Shown piece after piece: positions 6,562 to 11,197 of a stretch of 11,197 bases of DNA. Under the pieces are notes generated by a model that was given only the letters and a program-made list of their open reading frames with translations, made no database searches and was not told the origin of the DNA. The position numbers were made by a program, and so were the translations under genes. The DNA is taken from the NCBI GenBank assembly GCA_003158115.1, contig PMGM01000017.1:1-11197 (forward strand), read 5' to 3'. Source of the DNA: Methanobacterium sp. Lineage in GTDB: Archaea > Methanobacteriota > Methanobacteria > Methanobacteriales > Methanobacteriaceae. Position 1 is the stretch's first letter; the number at the start of each line of letters is the position of its first letter.

Positions 6562-7350
6562 ATGAAAGCAGTTGTCTTTGATAATTCTGGAACATTAATA
6601 AAGCGTTATAGAGCCATTAAAGATATTAAAAATGGAATTATATGCGATAATGTAAATTCTATTGATATAGTAGATAATGATAAAAACCGTGCCCTTGTAG
6701 TTTTACAAACTGATCCATCAAATTGTATTAATAAAGCCAGACCAGACCAGACTATTACTCATTTCCTGAAAAAAAATGAAATAGATTTTGATATAAGCTA
6801 TTCAGATGAGGATATAGGGAAAAAAGAACTTTTGAATGCGATAAAAGATGATAAATCATTTATGAGTGATGTACAGGACACATACAATACTGTAGTTGGG
6901 AAACATTATAATGTCCATATATGTAGTGGATCAGGTTTTATTGTAAATATGGAAACAGGACTAATAGAATTTACTATAACAGCAGGTGGTAAGATCTTTG
7001 ATGAAGTCACATGTGTGGTTAATGAACTAAAAAATAGAGGAGTAGAAATGTTTATAGCATCGGGAGATAGAAAAACTTCTCTTGTACAGCTTGCAGAGTT
7101 CATCAATATCCCTAAAGAGAATGTGTTCGATACCGCAAGTTCTAGAAGGAAAAAGGAGATTGTAATGGATTTAAAGAAAAAATATAAGGTAATGATGGTA
7201 GGAAATAGTTCAAACGATGTTCTAGCCATTGAAGAAGCAGATGTGGGTGTTCTTACTCTACAACAAGGAGAAACTCCTCCAAAAAAAGTACTTGGTACAT
7301 CTGATTATGTTATTAAAAATATTAAAGATATTCTTAAAATAGATTTTTAA
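6562..7350 (+). CDS. HAD-family protein resembling the phosphorylation domain of P-type ATPases (soluble)
   Basis: This soluble protein of 262 residues has the order of motifs of a P-type ATPase catalytic unit but no membrane segments. Motif I is FDNSGTLIK with the phosphorylatable Asp7. A roughly 120-residue insert follows where the nucleotide-binding domain would be. Motif II is IASGDRKTS (Ser167), the lysine motif is RRKKEIV (about Lys198), and motif IV is VGNSSNDVLAIEEADVGVL (214-219 core). The family's typical sequences are DKTGT and GDGxND; here they are DNSGT and GNSSND, so the first acidic metal-site residue of motif IV is Asn. Such stand-alone proteins occur in methanogens and have been described as phosphatases or minimal ATPase-like proteins; the substrate is unknown. 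The ATG at 6562 has only a weak binding site (GCGGAT). The gene is a single unit; its convergent neighbour lies 252 bases downstream. Confidence 0.82.
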   Translation: MKAVVFDNSGTLIKRYRAIKDIKNGIICDNVNSIDIVDNDKNRALVVLQTDPSNCINKARPDQTITHFLKKNEIDFDISYSDEDIGKKELLNAIKDDKSFMSDVQDTYNTVVGKHYNVHICSGSGFIVNMETGLIEFTITAGGKIFDEVTCVVNELKNRGVEMFIASGDRKTSLVQLAEFINIPKENVFDTASSRRKKEIVMDLKKKYKVMMVGNSSNDVLAIEEADVGVLTLQQGETPPKKVLGTSDYVIKNIKDILKIDF

Positions 7351-7357
7351 GTTTTTA
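7342..7357 (+). terminator. Probable oligo-T terminator at the end of the HAD gene
   Basis: Two runs of five T, at 7344-7348 and 7352-7356, flank the stop codon. Archaeal RNA polymerase can stop on such runs without a hairpin. No clear stem is seen before them. Confidence 0.35.
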
Positions 7358-7411
7358 AATAATTATTAGTAGTTTAATCCAAAATTAAGTCCATAATAAT
7401 ATGTTTATATG

Positions 7412-7463
7412 TTCTACTGTAGAAATTAAATATTTTTCAATTTAATTATTATTCTACTGTAGA
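7412..7463. repeat. Two copies of a palindrome, TTCTACTGTAGA, 40 bases apart
   Basis: TTCTACTGTAGAA at 7412-7424 is a perfect palindrome around a central T (arms TTCTAC and GTAGAA). TTCTACTGTAGA at 7452-7463 repeats 12 of the 13 bases and keeps an 11-base palindrome. The centres are 40 bases apart, close to four helical turns, so both would face the same side of the DNA. A TATA-like TTTATATG (7404-7411) abuts the first copy, and the same bases read CATATAAA on the other strand. No gene starts here: both neighbours end in this spacer. The arrangement resembles a pair of operators for a dimeric repressor. Confidence 0.6.
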
Positions 7464-7544
7464 TAAAAATTACTTGGATAATTTTAATATTAATTCTATA
7501 GCAATATTATTATAATACCATAATAGCAAACTCAAATGTATCAT

Positions 7545-7591
7545 ATGTCATTTAAAAATTGTTTAAAGTATGTTCTTATTCACTATGACAT
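7545..7591. repeat. Inverted repeat ATGTCAT / ATGACAT with a 33-base loop
   Basis: ATGTCAT at 7545-7551 pairs with ATGACAT at 7585-7591, which is followed on the plus strand by a run of T (7591-7595). It could help stop transcription arriving from the HAD side, or be chance in AT-rich DNA. It lies just past the end of the gene at 7603. Confidence 0.25.
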
Positions 7592-7602
7592 TTTTGATAT
7601 AG

Positions 7603-8106
7603 TTAAGAATTATGCAGTTTTCTTCTCATTGATTTGTAAGTAATTAAAAGTGCAATAAGAATAATTGGGCCAATAATGTCCATATACAAAACTGATCCAA
7701 CATTTCCTGGAGCATAGTTCGAGTATTGGATCATGTTGATTATATGGCCATATGCATCTCCAAGTAAGAAGATTGAACTAGAAATAACTGTTGCAGTCCA
7801 AAAGTTATCTCTTATCCAATAACACAATACACCGAGAACACCTACAGAAAGATTTGCAAATGCTACTTCAGACTGAAATGGACTACTTGGAGCCCAACCA
7901 ATATTAGCTGCAACTTGAGCTGATAAAAAGAAATGACCAATAAAAGCCCATATGCTACCAATACCTACCGATATAACTAAAAAAGATATTAAAAATGTTT
8001 CAACTACTCGTTCGCTATTTAATGGTCTAGATTTGATTTTAGAGTTTAATATAACCAAAATTGCCGCTAATATAGTTAGAAATAATATGATATATGCAAA
8101 GTCCAT
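7603..8106 (-). CDS. Small four-helix membrane protein, DUF6790-type
   Basis: This is a 167-residue integral membrane protein with four hydrophobic segments at about 3-20, 36-62, 84-118 and 137-158. The central block is distinctive: FIGHFFLSAQVAANIGW, then SPFQSEVAFANLSVGVLGVL, then LLGDAYGHIINMI. I associate this pattern (GW-x-x-SPFQ-x-EVAFAN and GDAYGHI) with a membrane family of unknown function, DUF6790. The conserved polar and His residues inside helices suggest an active or ligand-binding site, but no activity is known to me. The basic end (KSMRRKLHN) is probably cytoplasmic. A strong binding site (GTGGTGTGAT) precedes the ATG at 8106. A TATA-like TTATAAAC on the minus strand near 8156-8163 would give a leader of about 28 bases. 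It appears to be a single-gene unit. Confidence 0.75.
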   Translation of the reverse strand: MDFAYIILFLTILAAILVILNSKIKSRPLNSERVVETFLISFLVISVGIGSIWAFIGHFFLSAQVAANIGWAPSSPFQSEVAFANLSVGVLGVLCYWIRDNFWTATVISSSIFLLGDAYGHIINMIQYSNYAPGNVGSVLYMDIIGPIILIALLITYKSMRRKLHNS

Positions 8107-8326
8107 TAATCACACCACTATTTATAAATTTAAATAATAATAAATTCAAGAGTTGTTTATAACCCATATTGGTCAATATAAATAAACTATTTAATAATTA
8201 TTACGGATAATCACAATTTTTAGATAATAAAAATATTACCAACAAAAAATAAAATATAAATATTACAATTTGATTCAAATTTCCTAATTTATGAAAGTTA
8301 TTAATATAATTTAGTAATAAGAAAAA
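8107..8326. other. AT-rich spacer between two minus-strand genes
   Basis: These 220 bases hold the promoter of the gene at 7603-8106 (TATA-like box near 8156-8163 on the minus strand) and the 3' end of the DUF362 gene. I see no small gene, no strong inverted repeat and no RNA gene in the middle. Confidence 0.4.
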
Positions 8327-8328
8327 TT
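8316..8328 (-). terminator. Probable oligo-T terminator of the DUF362 gene
   Basis: On the minus strand the stop codon runs directly into TTTTTCTTATTA. This U-rich end without a hairpin is the common archaeal type of terminator. Confidence 0.35.
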
Positions 8329-9442
8329 ATTTCTGATGACTAACATCAATTAAATCATATTTAAGATTTCCTAATCCTATTTCTCTCCCATATCTAAGCT
8401 GCACATGCCCATCAACCATATCCCAAATGCCTTTAAATTTATCTTCACCTTCTAAATAATTTTGGTGGAGAAGGGAGTCTTTAAAACCCATTTGATGATT
8501 GACTAGATCATAACTTGCAGCATCGAGTGCAACAGGATCATCTGAGACCAATATACCAATATCAGGTACTATAGGACTGTCACTCCATGGCAGGCAATCA
8601 CAATCTGGAGTAATGTTCATTAAAAAATTCATATAACCGACTTTACCCTTTTTATTTTTAACTGCACCTAAAGCATATTCGGTCATTCTCTCAATAAATT
8701 CATTCATATTCTCCAAATCAAGTTTAATAAGAGAGTTCGAACACGCAAATATGCAGTTGTTACAAGCAATACATCTATCATAAACCATTTCAGCCCCAGT
8801 TTCAGTCATTTGCATGGCTTGTTCAGGACAAGATTCAATACAAGTTCCGCATGAAGTACAACCTTCTAATATAATTGGTTTGACACAAGCATGTTGTTCG
8901 ATTTTTCCAGGTATTGCCGCACATCCCATTGCAAGATTTTTTATTGCCCCACCAAAACCAGCCATTTCATGCCCCTTGAAATGAGACATTACAATCATGC
9001 TGTCTGCAGATATAATATCTCCTGCAATCATAACATTTTCAAAATGTTTTTGTTTAATTTCAACATTCTTCCAATTCTCTCCTCTAAGGCCATCTGCTAT
9101 TATTATTGGTGCACCTGAAACTGCATAATCAAAACCATGAAGAACAGCTGTTTTAATATGAGTTGGAGAGTTATGCCTACTTCCATAATAGAGGGTGTTT
9201 GTATCTGTTATAAAGGGTTTTGCACCTATTGAAACGATTTTATCGACTATTTGTCTAACTAAAACTGGATTAATATATGAATCATTGCCCTCTTCACCAA
9301 AGTGAAGTTTCACTGCAACCAAATCATCTTCTTCCATTAAATTATTAAATTTAGCAGCTTCGAAAAGTTTTTTTACCTTATTTATCTTGTTGTCTTCATC
9401 TGTTCTAGATCTAAAATCTGTGAAGTAAACATCGCTTCTCAT
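8327..9442 (-). CDS. DUF362 protein with two [4Fe-4S] ferredoxin-type clusters
   Basis: This is a 371-residue iron-sulfur protein. The DUF362 part surrounds a ferredoxin insert: VAVKLHFGEEGN (42-53), SHFKGHEMAGFGGAIKNLAM (153-172), and a C-terminal block with GILVSDDPVALDAASYD (296-312). The insert carries C195-x2-C198-x2-C201-x3-C205-P and C224-x2-C227-x2-C230-x3-C234. That is the pattern for two [4Fe-4S] clusters, except that the last Cys is followed by Ser instead of Pro. Members are widespread in methanogens and anaerobes and are thought to be redox or cluster-assembly proteins; the partner is unknown. The binding site GGGTGAT lies 5 bases before the ATG. The gene follows the TIM-barrel gene with a 62-base gap on the same strand, so co-transcription is likely, though a weak internal TATA-like sequence cannot be excluded. 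Confidence 0.88.
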   Translation of the reverse strand: MRSDVYFTDFRSRTDEDNKINKVKKLFEAAKFNNLMEEDDLVAVKLHFGEEGNDSYINPVLVRQIVDKIVSIGAKPFITDTNTLYYGSRHNSPTHIKTAVLHGFDYAVSGAPIIIADGLRGENWKNVEIKQKHFENVMIAGDIISADSMIVMSHFKGHEMAGFGGAIKNLAMGCAAIPGKIEQHACVKPIILEGCTSCGTCIESCPEQAMQMTETGAEMVYDRCIACNNCIFACSNSLIKLDLENMNEFIERMTEYALGAVKNKKGKVGYMNFLMNITPDCDCLPWSDSPIVPDIGILVSDDPVALDAASYDLVNHQMGFKDSLLHQNYLEGEDKFKGIWDMVDGHVQLRYGREIGLGNLKYDLIDVSHQK

Positions 9443-9504
9443 TTAATCACCCTTTTGGAATATACTAGATTTATCTCATTATCTGAATAGTTTTAATGAT
9501 TTTT

Positions 9505-10257
9505 TTATTTGTTATTGAATAATAATAGTTGTCTACTTTTAAGGATATTCTGATAATTATTTAGCTCGATTATACCATTGTCAACTTTATCAAGTAGTTT
9601 GAGATCAAAGGTTCCCTCACCCAATGTTAGATGTTGGTCTTTTTCACCATTATTATCATTCAAATGATAATAAACTATCCTATCCATCTTAAAAAATGCC
9701 TCCACATTTTCACTGGTATTTGCATGACCCGTATCAACAGTAGCATAGGCCCCACATTCATTTATAAAAAATTGATGTTCTTCTGCACTGTTACAGAAAT
9801 ATGCATATTTATTTGGCATATTTTCCACTGAAAATTTAATTCCCCTTTCCATTGCATAATCATTAACATGTCTAAGTGTTTCAATGGCATGATCCATGCC
9901 ATATTTTCTAACTCTCTCTTCAAAACGATGAATTAATCCTGGATGGGTTGTAATAGCAATTGCATTAATTTCTACAGCAAAGTCTATTGTTTCTTCCAGT
10001 TGTTTTAGGGTTTCTTCCCTTATTCCTGGATTTAAACTTCCAGGGTTAAGATCTATTGTGGGAGAATGTAGATAAACGTCAACATCATAGGAATAAAATG
10101 CTTCGTAAACTTTATTTTCCATTTTTAAAGCATTTCTAGGCCAATAAGGGCCTTCACATAGAATTTCCATTAGTTGAAATCCATCTTTTGTAGCTATTTC
10201 AAGGCAGTCTTCCAAAGGACTCATAAATAGTGCTAGTGTTGAAAATCCTATTTTCAT
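9505..10257 (-). CDS. Endonuclease IV / sugar-phosphate isomerase-like TIM-barrel metalloprotein
   Basis: This 250-residue protein belongs to the AP endonuclease 2 / xylose isomerase-like TIM-barrel superfamily. The residues that bind three zinc ions in endonuclease IV all have plausible counterparts in the right order: His64 (YLHSP), His105 (THPG), Glu145 (SVENMP), Asp175 and His178 (DTGHAN), His198 (YYHLND), Asp207 and His209 (KDQHLTLGEG) and Glu231 (IIELN). HLND and DxH-x-x-LGxG resemble endonuclease IV signature 3, but the protein is shorter than typical endonuclease IV and the SR-containing loop is missing. Proteins like this are usually annotated sugar phosphate isomerase/epimerase, so either a DNA-repair-type hydrolase or an isomerase is possible. 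A TATA-like TTATATAAAA lies at 10295-10304 on the minus strand; no strong ribosome binding site is seen. It is probably the first gene of a unit with the DUF362 gene. Confidence 0.82.
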   Translation of the reverse strand: MKIGFSTLALFMSPLEDCLEIATKDGFQLMEILCEGPYWPRNALKMENKVYEAFYSYDVDVYLHSPTIDLNPGSLNPGIREETLKQLEETIDFAVEINAIAITTHPGLIHRFEERVRKYGMDHAIETLRHVNDYAMERGIKFSVENMPNKYAYFCNSAEEHQFFINECGAYATVDTGHANTSENVEAFFKMDRIVYYHLNDNNGEKDQHLTLGEGTFDLKLLDKVDNGIIELNNYQNILKSRQLLLFNNK

Positions 10258-10294
10258 AATATGATTTTAGTGTTTCAGATAGTTAAATTTTTAT

Positions 10295-10304
10295 TTTTAT
10301 ATAA
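10295..10304 (-). promoter_or_regulatory. TATA-like box of the TIM-barrel/DUF362 unit
   Basis: On the minus strand the box is TTATATAAAA. The expected transcript start is near 10275, some 17 bases before the ATG at 10257. It is one of the better archaeal promoter matches in the window. Confidence 0.5.
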
Positions 10305-10309
10305 CCGAA

Positions 10310-10335
10310 ATCTATAGATATGTTATCGATATATC
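10310..10335. promoter_or_regulatory. Cluster of palindromes in the divergent promoter region (possible PadR operator)
   Basis: Three palindromes lie close together: ATCTATAGAT (10310-10319), TATCGATA (10324-10331) and GATATATC (10328-10335). They sit between the TATA box of the minus-strand unit and the start of the PadR-type gene, and the last one overlaps a likely TATA element for that gene. PadR regulators usually repress their own promoter by binding such dyads, so this is the obvious candidate operator. AT-rich palindromes arise easily by chance. Confidence 0.4.
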
Positions 10336-10376
10336 AAAAATAAATATATCTAAATTAGTTATAGTGGAGTGAAATA

Positions 10377-10814
10377 ATGACTGAAAATGACAGGCCCAAA
10401 TTGGGAGTTTCACAAAATGATTTCAAAGACCAAAATGATCAAATTGATTGTGATAATATCCTATCTAAAGGCTTTAAAGAATATGATATAAAACTTTTAA
10501 GAAGTATGAAGGGATTTGGCAAGATGATGAGTCTCTGGTTAATAAGTAAAGAGAGAAGCCATGGTTATGAACTCATGAGTAAGATGAATGAGATCAGTCC
10601 GTCTGCCGAGGAAACTGTAAGAGGCCCTAGTAAAATTTATCCCGTGCTTCATGATTTAGAGGAAGCAGGCCTAATTGAAGGTGCTTGGGAATTAAATGGC
10701 AAAAGAAAAGTAAAATATTATGAAGTAACTGATGAAGGAATTCAAACACTCAATCGAATCAAGGAGATATTCAAATGTCACAAAATTAGGCATACAATAC
10801 TGGAAATGCCGTAG
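10377..10814 (+). CDS. PadR-family transcriptional regulator with an N-terminal extension and a replaced C-terminus
   Basis: The winged-helix core of a PadR repressor is clear at residues 46-128: FGKMMSLWLISKERSHGYEL, then VRGPSKIYPVLHDLEEAGLI (81-100), then the wing KRKVKYYEVTDEG (109-121). PadR proteins bind dyad operators as dimers through a C-terminal helix. Here residues 1-43 form a polar, acidic extension absent from most PadR proteins. It is probably real, because a strong binding site (GTGGAGTGA) sits 4 bases before the ATG at 10377. After RIKEIFK (127-133) the sequence turns into CHKIRHTILEMP and stops, where the dimerisation helix should continue. In another frame the same DNA codes for the beta-propeller piece, so the 3' end looks cut off by a rearrangement. 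It is divergent from the TIM-barrel gene. The DNA-binding part is intact; dimerisation may be impaired. Confidence 0.8.
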   Translation: MTENDRPKLGVSQNDFKDQNDQIDCDNILSKGFKEYDIKLLRSMKGFGKMMSLWLISKERSHGYELMSKMNEISPSAEETVRGPSKIYPVLHDLEEAGLIEGAWELNGKRKVKYYEVTDEGIQTLNRIKEIFKCHKIRHTILEMP

Positions 10815-11185
10815 AAACTTCTCCAGAAATCAACAACACAACAATGTATATGGGCACAACCAATGGAAATTTCTATGCACTAAACACTGCAAATGGTGCT
10901 ATGTTATGGACATATAATCTTAACGACACAATAAAATCGTCAGATGTTCTCGATCCAAACGATAATACTGTATTTGTAGGATCTGATAGTGGTAATTTTA
11001 CGGCATTGGATATGCGAGATGGTACACTAAAATGGTCTGTTAACACTGGAAATGTAGAATCTACAGCAGCATTAATGGGAGAGAATATAGTTGTAACTTC
11101 AAACACCGGAACTGTATATGTGTTAAATAAATACAGTGGTAAAGAAGTGGAGTTATATGTCATGATATTATCTATTTATAGTTAA
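10790..11185 (+). pseudogene. Internal fragment of a PQQ-type (YVTN/quinoprotein-like) beta-propeller gene
   Basis: An open frame from 10790 (just after an in-frame TAG) to TAA at 11183-11185 encodes about three propeller blades. The first is TGNAVETSPEINNTTMYMG, then TNGNFYALNTANGAMLWTY. The second is NTVFVGSDSGNFTALD, then GTLKWSV. The third is NIVVTSNTGTVYVLNKYSGKEV. The first blade begins before the first ATG (10844), which has no ribosome binding site, and there is no signal peptide, so the 5' part is missing. At the other end the expected KEVWSY reads KEVEL: TGG AGT TAT is present one base out of phase (11146-11154), which suggests a small deletion before an early stop. Intact relatives are large secreted surface or PQQ-like proteins of methanogens. 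The fragment overlaps the end of the PadR frame (10790-10814). Expression as a 113-residue protein from ATG 10844 is possible but unlikely. Confidence 0.7.
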
Positions 11186-11197
11186 TTACTAATCTTT

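Noticed and set aside
6906..7229. 107-residue minus-strand frame within the HAD gene
   Set aside because: It overlaps HAD motifs II to IV on the other strand and has no signals of its own.
7412..7463. The two palindromic repeats as the start of a CRISPR array
   Set aside because: There are only two copies, the unit is 12-13 bases, and no further repeats follow; CRISPR repeats are longer and more numerous.
10732..10917. 61-residue frame across the padR/propeller junction in the third phase
   Set aside because: It has no binding site and an unlikely composition (poly-Asn, His, Cys, Trp); the other two frames explain this DNA.
10873..11163. 96-residue minus-strand frame opposite the propeller fragment
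   Set aside because: It is the reverse reading of the repeated propeller codons, with no start signal.

Overview
The window looks like chromosome from a methanogenic archaeon of the order Methanobacteriales, most likely a mesophilic Methanobacterium. The grounds are very AT-rich intergenic DNA, archaeal TATA-like boxes about 25 bases before probable transcript starts, GGTG/GGTGA-type ribosome binding sites, GatA of the Asp/Glu-tRNA amidotransferase, an archaeal alanine dehydrogenase/ornithine cyclodeaminase-family enzyme, a DUF362 ferredoxin and a soluble P-type-ATPase-like HAD protein. The genus is an inference; there is no rRNA or tRNA to anchor it.

Layout. 1-621 (+) is the 3' part of an unrecognised gene that enters from the left edge. 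630-4602 (-) holds three separately spaced genes: a circularly permuted CobB/CobQ-like amidotransferase-ATPase, gatA, and a DUF1624-type multipass membrane protein. From 4858 (+) comes the alanine dehydrogenase-like gene, followed at 5919-6080 by a 53-residue small protein gene with its own TATA-like box and GGTGG site. 6081-6561 has no intact gene, but part of it is clearly less AT-rich than its surroundings and may hold a decayed gene or an RNA. 6562-7350 (+) is the HAD protein. 7351-7602, between convergent genes, carries two copies of a near-perfect palindrome 40 bases apart. 7603-8106 (-) is a small membrane protein of DUF6790 type. 8327-10257 (-) is a probable two-gene unit, an endonuclease IV-like TIM-barrel protein followed by the DUF362 ferredoxin. 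It is divergent from a PadR-type regulator at 10377 (+), with palindromes in the shared promoter region. The right end (about 10775-11185) is a break point: the padR reading frame runs into an internal piece of an extracellular PQQ-type beta-propeller gene that has no start or signal peptide and a damaged end.

How the genes relate. gatA works in indirect aminoacylation (normally Asp-tRNA(Asn) to Asn-tRNA(Asn) in this group, with GatDE making Gln-tRNA); its partners gatB and gatC are not here. The permuted CobB/CobQ-like protein probably performs an ATP- and glutamine-dependent amidation or related step, with substrate unknown. The PadR regulator and the TIM-barrel/DUF362 pair share a promoter region, so the regulator may control itself and that pair. 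The other genes are single units with no visible shared pathway. I see no CRISPR array, insertion sequence, rRNA or tRNA. The clearest unexplained items are the permuted enzyme, the small protein gene, the paired palindromes, the 6.2-6.44 kb relic or RNA, and the padR/propeller junction.
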